From contig JASGFG010000032.1 in the NCBI GenBank assembly GCA_047605605.1, positions 1-37,421 of the forward strand: a DNA stretch of 37,421 nucleotides. Direction: 5' to 3'. Of the stretch, positions 31,449-37,421 are shown piece by piece (position 1 is the stretch's first letter; each line of letters starts with the position of its first letter). This DNA comes from JAATGA01 sp047605605 (lineage in GTDB: Bacteria > Pseudomonadota > Alphaproteobacteria > Rhodobacterales > Rhodobacteraceae). The position numbers and the translations under genes were made by a program. The notes under the pieces were generated by a model. It was not told the DNA's origin and searched no databases. It was given only the letters and a program-made list of their open reading frames with translations.

Positions 31449-32311
31449 CCGATCAGGCCTATAACTTCGCCTATCTGGACGAACAGACCAAACGGATGAT
31501 CCGACGCGCGCTGCTGAAGGCGCTAGCGATCCCCGGCTATCAGGTGCCCTTCGCCAGCCGCGAAATGCCGATGCCCTATGGCTGGGGCACCGGCGGGGTG
31601 CAGGTGACGGCCGCCTGCCTGACGCCCGAGGACCGGCTGAAGGTCATCGACCAGGGCGCCGACGACACGACCAACGCCGTGTCGATCCGCCGCTTTTTCC
31701 AGCGCACGGCAGAGGTGGCGGTGACGGAACACACTGCCGATGCAACGATCATCCAGACCCGCCACCGCATCCCCGAACAGCCCCTGACCGAGGGTCAGAT
31801 CCTGGTCTATCAGGTGCCGATCCCCGAACCCCTGCGCTTTCTGGAACCGCGCGAGACCGAGACGCGCAAGATGCACGAGCTTGAGGAATACGGCCTGATG
31901 CATGTGAAGCTTTACGAAGACATCGCCCGGCATGGCGAGATCGCGACCGCCTATGCCTATCCGGTCCGGGTCGAGGGGCGCTATGTCATGGACCCCTCGC
32001 CGATACCGAAGTTCGACAACCCGAAACTGGCGGGCAACCCGGCGATCCAGCTGTTCGGCGCGGGGCGCGAAAGCCGGATCTACGCGGTGCCGCCCTATAC
32101 CGATGTGGTCAGCCTCGACTTCGAGGATCATCCCTTCGTGGCGTCCAAGGCGGACCATGCCTGCGACTTGTGCGGATCGGCGACCAGCTATCTGGACGAA
32201 GTGATCACCGACGACCGCGGCAGCCGGATGTTCGTCTGTTCCGATACCGATTTTTGCGCCAGCCGTCAGGCCGATGGCCATCGCGGGCGGCTTGCGCCGA
32301 AGGGGGCCTGA
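31445..32311 (+). CDS. phnJ: C-P lyase radical SAM subunit PhnJ
   Basis: Catalytic subunit that breaks the carbon-phosphorus bond of 5-phosphoribosyl 1-phosphonate by radical SAM chemistry, giving the cyclic 1,2-phosphate and a hydrocarbon. The 288-residue protein has the iron-sulfur/radical cysteines Cys240, Cys243, Cys265 and Cys271 (CDLCG...FVCSDTDFC), the same spacing as Cys241, 244, 266 and 272 of E. coli PhnJ. The start block YNFAYLDEQTKRMIRRALLKALAIPGYQVPFASREMPMPYGWGTGG is also diagnostic. All four cysteines are kept, so the enzyme should be active. The stop overlaps the start of a 27-codon ORF. Confidence 0.97.
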   Translation: MTDQAYNFAYLDEQTKRMIRRALLKALAIPGYQVPFASREMPMPYGWGTGGVQVTAACLTPEDRLKVIDQGADDTTNAVSIRRFFQRTAEVAVTEHTADATIIQTRHRIPEQPLTEGQILVYQVPIPEPLRFLEPRETETRKMHELEEYGLMHVKLYEDIARHGEIATAYAYPVRVEGRYVMDPSPIPKFDNPKLAGNPAIQLFGAGRESRIYAVPPYTDVVSLDFEDHPFVASKADHACDLCGSATSYLDEVITDDRGSRMFVCSDTDFCASRQADGHRGRLAPKGA

Positions 32312-32394
32312 TGCGCGACCGGCAAGATTCCTTGAAGCATTCCGGCAAGGGTTCTGCAAAACCCGTGCCGCATCACCGGAAAGGATGCGCGTGA
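32311..32394 (+). CDS. 27-codon ORF coupled to phnJ and phnK by TGATG at both ends
   Basis: This small frame reads MRDRQDSLKHSGKGSAKPVP then HHRKGCA. Its ATG (32311) overlaps the phnJ stop as TGATG, and its own TGA (32392-32394) overlaps the phnK ATG (32394) as TGATG. It contains a hairpin (32343-32370). The peptide is basic and matches nothing I know. It may be a coupling device that carries ribosomes across the 82-nt gap from phnJ to phnK, a leader peptide, or simply chance. The double overlap is the main reason to list it. Confidence 0.4.
   Translation: MRDRQDSLKHSGKGSAKPVPHHRKGCA
32343..32370 (+). repeat. Hairpin inside the phnJ-phnK spacer
   Basis: CGGCA (32343-32347) pairs with TGCCG (32366-32370), and GGGTT (32349-32353) with AACCC (32360-32364), with one A-G mismatch between the two arms. 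It lies within the 27-codon ORF and 23 nt before the phnK start, so translation of the small frame would melt it. Confidence 0.4.
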
Positions 32395-33188
32395 TGGGAC
32401 TGGTGGAATTGGGCATCCCGGCCGCGGCCGGGCCGCAGCCGCTGCTTTCGGTGGCGGGGCTGAGCAGGTTCTACGGCCAGCGGATCGGCTGTGCGGATGT
32501 GTCCTTTGATCTGTGGCCGGGCGAGGTGCTGGGCATCGTCGGCGAAAGCGGGTCGGGGAAATCGACACTGCTGTCCTGTCTGGCCGGGCATCAGCGCCCG
32601 GATGAAGGGACGATCCATTTCGACGGCACCGATGTGCTGTCCCTGTCCGAGGCGGAACGGCGCAGGCTGCTGCGCGTCGACTGGGCCTATGTCCACCAGA
32701 ACCCGCGCGACGGGTTGCGGATGGGCGTCAGCGCCGGGGGTAACGTGGGCGAGCGGCTGATGGGCGCCGGCGCGCGGAACTATGGCGCGATCCGCGACAA
32801 GGCGACCGACTGGCTGGGCCGGGTCGAGATTGCGGCCGAACGGATCGACGACCGGCCTTCGGCGTTTTCCGGCGGGATGCAGCAGCGGTTGCAGATCGCC
32901 CGCAACCTGGTGACCGGGCCGCGGCTGGTCTATATGGACGAGCCGACCGGGGGCCTTGATGTCAGCGTCCAGGCGCGGCTGCTGGACCTGCTGCGCGGGC
33001 TGGTGCGCGATCTTGGCCTTTCGGTGATCATCGTGACGCATGATCTTGCCGTGGTGCGGCTGCTGGCCGACCGGCTGATGGTGATGAAATCGGGGCGGGT
33101 GGTGGAAACCGGCCTGACCGATCAGGTGCTGGACGACCCGCAACATGCCTATACGCAGTTGCTGGTATCTTCGATCCTTCAGGTGTGA
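32394..33188 (+). CDS. phnK: C-P lyase ABC ATPase PhnK
   Basis: ABC-type ATPase of 264 residues that docks on the C-P lyase core; it is not a transporter subunit although it resembles oligopeptide ATPases. Walker A is GESGSGKST, the Q-loop AYVHQNPRDGLRM contains the family-specific NPRDGLRM block, the signature is FSGGMQQRLQIARNL and Walker B VYMDEPTGGLDVSVQARLLD. The ATG at 32394 follows AAAGGA at 8 nt; another ATG at 32385 has no spacer to that site. The start overlaps the stop of the 27-codon ORF. Confidence 0.94.
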   Translation: MGLVELGIPAAAGPQPLLSVAGLSRFYGQRIGCADVSFDLWPGEVLGIVGESGSGKSTLLSCLAGHQRPDEGTIHFDGTDVLSLSEAERRRLLRVDWAYVHQNPRDGLRMGVSAGGNVGERLMGAGARNYGAIRDKATDWLGRVEIAAERIDDRPSAFSGGMQQRLQIARNLVTGPRLVYMDEPTGGLDVSVQARLLDLLRGLVRDLGLSVIIVTHDLAVVRLLADRLMVMKSGRVVETGLTDQVLDDPQHAYTQLLVSSILQV

Positions 33189-33189
33189 G

Positions 33190-33882
33190 ATGAAAACGAT
33201 GATCGAGATTTCCGGCCTGGCCAAAGCCTTTACCCTGCACAACCAGGGCGGCGCGACGATCCCGGTTATGGCCGGCGGCGCGCTGTCGGTGGCCGCGGGC
33301 GAATGCGTGGGCCTTGTGGGTCAGTCGGGCGCGGGCAAATCCACGCTGATGCGGATGATCTATGGCAATTACCTTGCGGCGGCCGGCACGATCCGCGTGG
33401 CGGATCTGGACGTGACGCGGGCCGCGCCGCGCCAGATCATCGCGCTGCGCCGCGATACGCTGGGATATGTCAGCCAGTTCCTGCGCGTCGTGCCGCGCGT
33501 CCCCACGATCGAGGTGGTGGCCGAGCCGCTGCTTGTGCTGGGCACCCCCGCCGACCGGGCGCGGGCGCGGGCGGCCGATCTTCTGGCGCGGCTGAACATT
33601 CCCGAACGGCTGTGGTCGCTGTCGCCCACCACCTTTTCGGGGGGCGAACAGCAGCGGGTGAACATCGCCCGCGGGTTCGCCCATCCCTATCCGGCGCTGC
33701 TGCTGGACGAGCCGACTGCCAGTCTGGATGCCGCCAACCGCGAAGTGGTGCTGACCCTGATCGAAGAGGCCAAGGCGCGGGGCGCCGCGATCCTGGGCAT
33801 CTTCCATGACGAGGCGGCGCGCGAAAGGGTCTGCGACCGACTGGTGGATGTGACGGCCTTTACCCCAAAGGCCGCGGCATGA
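33190..33882 (+). CDS. phnL: C-P lyase ABC ATPase PhnL
   Basis: ABC-type protein of 230 residues, second ATPase of the C-P lyase pathway. The start is MIEISGLAKAFTLHNQGGATIPV, followed by Walker A GQSGAGKST, the PhnL-typical IYGNYLAAAGTI and LRRDTLGYVSQFLRVVPRVPTIEVVAEPLL segments, signature FSGGEQQRVNIARGF and Walker B LLLDEPTASLDAANREVV. One nt separates it from the phnK stop (tgagATG), and its stop overlaps phnN as ATGA. Confidence 0.94.
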   Translation: MKTMIEISGLAKAFTLHNQGGATIPVMAGGALSVAAGECVGLVGQSGAGKSTLMRMIYGNYLAAAGTIRVADLDVTRAAPRQIIALRRDTLGYVSQFLRVVPRVPTIEVVAEPLLVLGTPADRARARAADLLARLNIPERLWSLSPTTFSGGEQQRVNIARGFAHPYPALLLDEPTASLDAANREVVLTLIEEAKARGAAILGIFHDEAARERVCDRLVDVTAFTPKAAA

Positions 33883-34409
33883 CGCGGCTGGTGGCGGTCG
33901 TCGGGCCTTCGGGGGCGGGGAAGGACACGCTGATGGCGATGGCCTGCGCCGCGCTGCCCGATGCCCGCGCCGCCCGCCGGGTCATCACCCGCCCGGCCGG
34001 GGCGGGGGGCGAGGATTTCGAGGGCGTGACGGATCTGGCCTTTGCCGCGCGGGTCGCGGCCGAGGATTTCGCCCTGCACTGGCAGGCGCACGGTCTGCGC
34101 TATGGCATTCCGGCCAGCGAGCTGACGGGGGCGGGAACGGTGCTGTTCAACGCCTCGCGCGCGGTGCTGGCACAGGCGCGGCGGGAGTTCCCCGATCTTG
34201 TCGTGCTGTTGGTCACAGCCCCGCCGCAGGTTCTGGCCGCACGGCTGGCCGGGCGCGGGCGCGAGACGGCGCCGGATCAGGCCGCGCGTCTTGCCCGCGC
34301 CGGGTTCTCGCTGCCCGAAGGGATCGCGGCGCGCGTCGTCATGAACGACACCACCCCCGAGGACGGGCTGGCGCGATTCATCGCGGCCCTTCAGCCGGAA
34401 AGGGTATAG
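33879..34409 (+). CDS. phnN: Ribose 1,5-bisphosphate phosphokinase
   Basis: Converts ribose 1,5-bisphosphate and ATP to PRPP, the last step of the C-P lyase route. The 176-residue guanylate-kinase-like protein has the P-loop GPSGAGKD (9-16), ARRVITRPAGAGGEDFEGVT and the ALHWQAHGLRYGIP block, all typical of PhnN. Its final 19 nt overlap the end of the opposing DUF1045 gene. The start overlaps the phnL stop. Confidence 0.93.
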   Translation: MTRLVAVVGPSGAGKDTLMAMACAALPDARAARRVITRPAGAGGEDFEGVTDLAFAARVAAEDFALHWQAHGLRYGIPASELTGAGTVLFNASRAVLAQARREFPDLVVLLVTAPPQVLAARLAGRGRETAPDQAARLARAGFSLPEGIAARVVMNDTTPEDGLARFIAALQPERV

Positions 34410-35062
34410 CGGTGCAGCAGATGGAACCGTCCGTCCGCCGCCTCGCCGAACAGGCACAGCTCGTCGACCGTAAAGGGCGCGGGCAGGACGGGCGCGAAAT
34501 GCGCCGACAGGACCGTCTCTGCCTGCGCGGCCATCTCCGGCTCCAGCCGGTCGGTCAGCGTCAGGTGGAAGCGGAATTCCTCCATCACATAGGGATAGCC
34601 CCAAAGGTCCAGAAGCTGTCTCTGCCGGACGGTCAGCCGTTCGGGGCGGCGGCGGGCGACCTCTGCCTCGGTCAGGGGCGCGCGGAAGGGGTCCAGCGCC
34701 CGCACCACCCCGGCCGCCAGATCGCACAGCGGTGCGGGGTCGCCCTGCGGAACCAGCGCCAGAAAACCATCGAGGTTCTTCAGCCGCAGCCCCGGCAGCG
34801 ACACCGGGGGCAGGTCCGCGCAAAGCCCCGCCATCGCTTGGTTCAGCGCGTCGGCACTCTGGCCCGTGGCCAGACGGAAGGGTGGCTTGACCGTGCCGTG
34901 AAAGCCGTATTTCCGCGGGTCGCGCGTGATCCCGGCCGCGGGCAGGCCAAGGTCGGGCGGTGCAACCTCGCGCCCCGCTGCGGCATCCCAGCCCAGCCAT
35001 GCGGCGGCACGGGCGGCGAATTCCCCCGCCGGGGGGGCGTAATAGACGGCGTAACGCTTCAT
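34391..35062 (-). CDS. DUF1045 2H-phosphoesterase-fold phosphonate-locus protein
   Basis: Protein of 223 residues of the DUF1045 family found in C-P lyase loci. It has the two H-x-T motifs of 2H phosphoesterases: His55-Gly-Thr57 in KYGFHGTVKPPF and His166-Leu-Thr168 in FRFHLTLTDRL. The start MKRYAVYYAPP is typical. 2H enzymes hydrolyse 2',3'- or 1,2-cyclic phosphates. C-P lyase yields 5-phosphoribosyl 1,2-cyclic phosphate, which PhnP normally opens; no phnP is visible here, so this protein may do that step (inference). It overlaps the phnN end by 19 nt tail to tail and is divergent from phnM. Confidence 0.85.
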   Translation of the reverse strand: MKRYAVYYAPPAGEFAARAAAWLGWDAAAGREVAPPDLGLPAAGITRDPRKYGFHGTVKPPFRLATGQSADALNQAMAGLCADLPPVSLPGLRLKNLDGFLALVPQGDPAPLCDLAAGVVRALDPFRAPLTEAEVARRRPERLTVRQRQLLDLWGYPYVMEEFRFHLTLTDRLEPEMAAQAETVLSAHFAPVLPAPFTVDELCLFGEAADGRFHLLHRYTLSG

Positions 35063-35090
35063 AGGTTCCATGGCACGGGCCTTATCGGGC

Positions 35091-35114
35091 AAGTGTCACA
35101 CGCCTGTGACACTT
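35091..35114. promoter_or_regulatory. Perfect inverted repeat between the DUF1045 gene and phnM
   Basis: AAGTGTCACA (35091-35100) and TGTGACACTT (35105-35114) are exact reverse complements with the spacer CGCC. The repeat is in the 104-nt gap between two divergent genes, so it is more likely an operator for a dimeric regulator acting on both promoters than a terminator. It differs from the half-sites before phnG. Confidence 0.6.
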
Positions 35115-35166
35115 GGGTGGCATTCAGCCGCCCCGCAGCATGGATCGCAAGACAGGACGAAAAGCA

Positions 35167-36306
35167 ATGACCGACACCATCCTTGCCAATGCCACGCTGG
35201 TCCTGCCGAACGAGGTGATCCGCGGCGCGGTCCGCCTGTCGGGCGGCAAGATCGACGACATCGCCCCGGGCAGCGCCATTCCCGCGGGGGCCATCGACTG
35301 CGAGGGCGATCTGGTCATGCCCGGCCTGATCGAGCTGCACACCGACAACCTGGAACGCCACATGCAGCCGCGGCCGCGGGTGAACTGGCCGCATCAGGCG
35401 GCGATCATCGCCCATGACGCGGAACTGGCCAGCGTCGGCATCACCACGGTCTTCGATGCGCTGCGGGTCGGCTCGGTCGTCAATTCGGCGACGAACTACG
35501 GCGAATATGCCCGGTCCCTGGCCAGCGAGATCCTGGACCTGCGCGCGCGCGGCGCGCTGCGGATCAGCCATTTCCTGCACCTGCGGGCGGAAATCTGTTC
35601 GGAAACGCTGGTGGACGAAATGGCCAAGTTCGGCCCCGACGACCGCATCGGCATCGTCAGTCTGATGGACCATACGCCCGGCGAGCGGCAGTTCCGCGAC
35701 CTGACGAAGCTCAAGGAATATGTCTGCGGCAAGCATGGCCTGTCGGACGAGGGGTTTCTGGACCATGTGGCCAGCCAGCGGGCGCTCCGCGACCGGCTGG
35801 GCGCCCTGCACGAGACGACGGCGGTGGCCGAGGCGCGGCGCTATGGCGCGACGCTGGCCAGCCATGACGACACGACCGCCCCGCAGGTGGCGACCTCTTC
35901 GGCGCATGGCGTGCATTTCGCCGAATTTCCCACCACGACCGAGGCCGCGCGCGCCTGCCACGACCATGGCATCCGCGTGATGATGGGGGCGCCGAACCTG
36001 ATCCGCGGCGGATCGCATTCCGGCAATGTGGCGGCCAGCGCCCTGGCCGAGGCGGATCTGCTGGACATCCTGTCGTCGGACTATGTGCCCTCGGCGCTGC
36101 TGTCGGGCGCGCTGATGCTGGGCGATCTGTGGGGCGACATGGCGCGCGGCATCGCCACCGTGACCGCCGCCCCGGCCGAGGCGACGGGCCTGACCGACCG
36201 CGGGCATCTGGTGGCCGGGGGCCGCGCCGACGTGATCCGCGTCGGGCGGGTGGGCGATGCGGGTGTGGTGCGCGGCGTCTGGGTGCAGGGCCGCCGCGTG
36301 GGCTGA
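35167..36306 (+). CDS. phnM: Alpha-D-ribose 1-methylphosphonate 5-triphosphate diphosphatase
   Basis: Amidohydrolase-fold enzyme of 379 residues that removes pyrophosphate from ribose 1-phosphonate 5-triphosphate before C-P cleavage. Family blocks: VMPGLIELHTDNLERHMQPRPRVNWP (metal-binding His-x-Asp region near residue 60), ALRVGSVVNSATNY, ISHFLHLRAEICSETLVDE, VSLMDHTPGERQFRDL, ATLASHDDTTAPQVA and APNLIRGGSHSGNVAA. I start at the ATG at 35167, which gives MTDTILANATLVLPNEVIRG as in homologues. It stands alone downstream of its own candidate operator rather than in the phnG-N operon. Confidence 0.95.
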   Translation: MTDTILANATLVLPNEVIRGAVRLSGGKIDDIAPGSAIPAGAIDCEGDLVMPGLIELHTDNLERHMQPRPRVNWPHQAAIIAHDAELASVGITTVFDALRVGSVVNSATNYGEYARSLASEILDLRARGALRISHFLHLRAEICSETLVDEMAKFGPDDRIGIVSLMDHTPGERQFRDLTKLKEYVCGKHGLSDEGFLDHVASQRALRDRLGALHETTAVAEARRYGATLASHDDTTAPQVATSSAHGVHFAEFPTTTEAARACHDHGIRVMMGAPNLIRGGSHSGNVAASALAEADLLDILSSDYVPSALLSGALMLGDLWGDMARGIATVTAAPAEATGLTDRGHLVAGGRADVIRVGRVGDAGVVRGVWVQGRRVG

Positions 36307-36496
36307 TGCCGCGACCCGGCGCAAGGGGCGCTGTCCCGGACCGCGCCGCAGCGGCTGCGATCTCACCCCGAACAGCCGGGTCCGTGTCCGCCGAGAGGTG
36401 GGGAACGCCTTGACGGCCCTGCCGGATGTCCGGTCGATCATCACCGCTTTCACCCTGAAACGGGTAAAGAATTCGCTTAACGTCCCGTGCTGAACG
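36307..36496. other. Spacer after phnM without a recognised gene
   Basis: No coding signal is convincing between the phnM stop and the terminator. A weak imperfect stem, CTTTCACCC with GGGTAAAG, lies near 36448-36470. Otherwise nothing is seen. Confidence 0.5.
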
Positions 36497-36529
36497 ACAC
36501 AGGGCGCGCAGGATACGCGCGCCCTGTGT
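36497..36529. terminator. Convergent terminator hairpin between phnM and the thiolase gene
   Basis: ACACAGGGCGCGC (36497-36509) pairs exactly with 36517-36529 (GCGCGCCCTGTGT), a 13-bp stem with a 7-nt loop. It sits 22 nt after the leftward thiolase stop, with only a short T tract on either side, and can act for both convergent genes. Confidence 0.7.
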
Positions 36530-36550
36530 TCCGCTGTGAAGGCGGAGAGT

Positions 36551-37421
36551 TCAGACCCGTTCGGTCGCGATGGCGATGCCCTGACCCACGCCGATGCACA
36601 TGGTCGACAGCGCGCGCCTGCCGCCGGTCAGCGCCAGTTGCAGCGCCGCCGTGCCGGTGATCCGCGCGCCCGACATGCCAAGGGGGTGGCCAAGTGCGAT
36701 GGCGCCGCCGTTCGGGTTCACCCGCGCGTCGTCGTCCGCGATGCCAAGGTCGCGCAACGTGGCCAGACCCTGTGCCGCAAAAGCCTCGTTCAGCTCGATC
36801 ACGTCGAAATCGGATTGCGACAGCCCCAGCCGCGCCATCAGCTTTTTCGAGGCCGGCGCCGGGCCGATGCCCATGATCCGCGGCGGAACGCCCGCCGTCG
36901 CGCCGCCCAGCACACGGACGATCGGCGTCAGCCCGTATTTGCGCGCGGCCTCGGCACTGGCAAGGATCAGCGCCGCCGCCCCGTCGTTCACGCCGCTGGC
37001 ATTGCCCGCCGTGACCGAGCCGTTGGGGAACAGCGGCTTCAGCTTGCCCAAAGCCTCCATCGAGGTGGCACGAGGGTGTTCGTCGCGATCCACGACCAGC
37101 GCATCGCCCTTTTTCTGCGGGATGGTGACGGGGGTGATTTCCTTGGCCAGCCGCCCGTTCCCCTGGGCCGCCGCGGCCCTGGACTGGCTGGCAACGGCCA
37201 TGCGGTCCTGATCCTCGCGCCCGATGCCAAAATCGTCGGCGACGTTCTGGCCGGTCTGCGGCATGGAATCGACGCCGTATTGCGCCTTCATCAGCGGGTT
37301 GATGAACCGCCAGCCGATGGTCGTGTCATGAATCTCGGCCGCGCGGGAAAAGGCGGTTTCCGCCTTTGGCATGACGAAGGGCGCGCGCGACATGCTTTCG
37401 ACGCCGCCCGCGATCATCAGC
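36551..37421 (-). CDS. pcaF: 3-oxoadipyl-CoA thiolase (5' end cut by window)
   Basis: Thiolase that splits 3-oxoadipyl-CoA to succinyl-CoA and acetyl-CoA, the last step of beta-ketoadipate or phenylacetate catabolism. About 290 C-terminal residues are present. The stretch IGWRFINPLMKAQYGVDSMPQT is typical of PcaF/PaaJ rather than of acetoacetyl-CoA thiolases. The catalytic histidine block NPNGGAIALGHPLGMSGAR and the cysteine block TMCIGVGQGIA are intact; the nucleophilic N-terminal cysteine lies beyond the right edge. PcaF and PaaJ cannot be separated without the rest of the operon. Confidence 0.88.
   Translation of the reverse strand, partial: LMIAGGVESMSRAPFVMPKAETAFSRAAEIHDTTIGWRFINPLMKAQYGVDSMPQTGQNVADDFGIGREDQDRMAVASQSRAAAAQGNGRLAKEITPVTIPQKKGDALVVDRDEHPRATSMEALGKLKPLFPNGSVTAGNASGVNDGAAALILASAEAARKYGLTPIVRVLGGATAGVPPRIMGIGPAPASKKLMARLGLSQSDFDVIELNEAFAAQGLATLRDLGIADDDARVNPNGGAIALGHPLGMSGARITGTAALQLALTGGRRALSTMCIGVGQGIAIATERV

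Noticed and set aside
35091..35114. Inverted repeat before phnM read as a terminator
   Set aside because: No T tract on either side, and it lies between divergent starts where no transcript ends.
35059..36453. Leftward 464-codon open frame under phnM
   Set aside because: Antisense to a complete phnM; His/Arg/Gln-rich shadow.
1..37421. CRISPR arrays, tRNA or rRNA genes, phage or defence genes
   Set aside because: No regularly spaced repeats, no cloverleaf with CCA-type end and no recognisable phage or defence proteins were found on either strand.

Overview
The window looks like chromosomal or megaplasmid DNA of a high-GC alphaproteobacterium, most likely a Rhodobacteraceae member such as a Paracoccus relative. 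This is inferred from the strong G/C third-position bias, from gene families typical of that group (OxyR beside KatG, two-permease Phn transporter, DUF1045 and hexapeptide genes in the C-P lyase locus) and from the tight ATGA/TGATG-coupled operons. No rRNA, tRNA or CRISPR array was seen.

Region 1 (1-11235) is an oxidative sugar/aldonate module in two divergent halves. The leftward operon encodes 6-phosphogluconate dehydrogenase, a GarR-type reductase, gluconokinase and a sugar-ABC ATPase that runs off the left edge. A YhhS-type MFS exporter points rightward. A rightward operon follows: Tat-type sugar-binding protein, two permeases, zinc alcohol/polyol dehydrogenase and a YbhE-type lactonase. 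Read together: ABC uptake, C1 oxidation to a lactone, lactone opening, phosphorylation, oxidative decarboxylation. The same 12-mer, TTTGTATCCAAT, lies in both operon promoters, and the rightward transporter has no ATPase of its own, so the halves probably form one regulon.

Region 2 (11236-12279) is a scar of decayed DNA: an IS3-type end and orfA relic, an IS66-like tail, and a twice-frameshifted fragment of a Rieske oxygenase alpha subunit. Base composition appears to change across it (GC richer to the right).

Region 3 (12280-15530) is katG with a divergent oxyR and a shared control region. Region 4 (15527-23384) is an eight-gene leftward operon: a two-subunit ThDP decarboxylase, FAD amino-acid oxidase-like protein, SDR, VOC protein and the three 5-oxoprolinase subunits PxpA-B-C. 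A LysR gene is divergent and a quinone reductase follows it. I do not recognise this set as a known pathway; it is the best candidate for undescribed biology.

Region 5 (23864-36306) is a nearly complete phosphonate locus: phnC-D-E1-E2-hexapeptide, phnF (reverse), phnG-H-I-J-[27-codon ORF]-K-L-N, a DUF1045 2H phosphoesterase (reverse) and phnM. There is no phnP, so the DUF1045 enzyme may replace it. Candidate control sites are a Pho-box-like array before phnC, a three-half-site operator before phnG and a perfect 10-bp inverted repeat before phnM. After a convergent terminator, the window ends in a truncated leftward 3-oxoadipyl-CoA thiolase gene.
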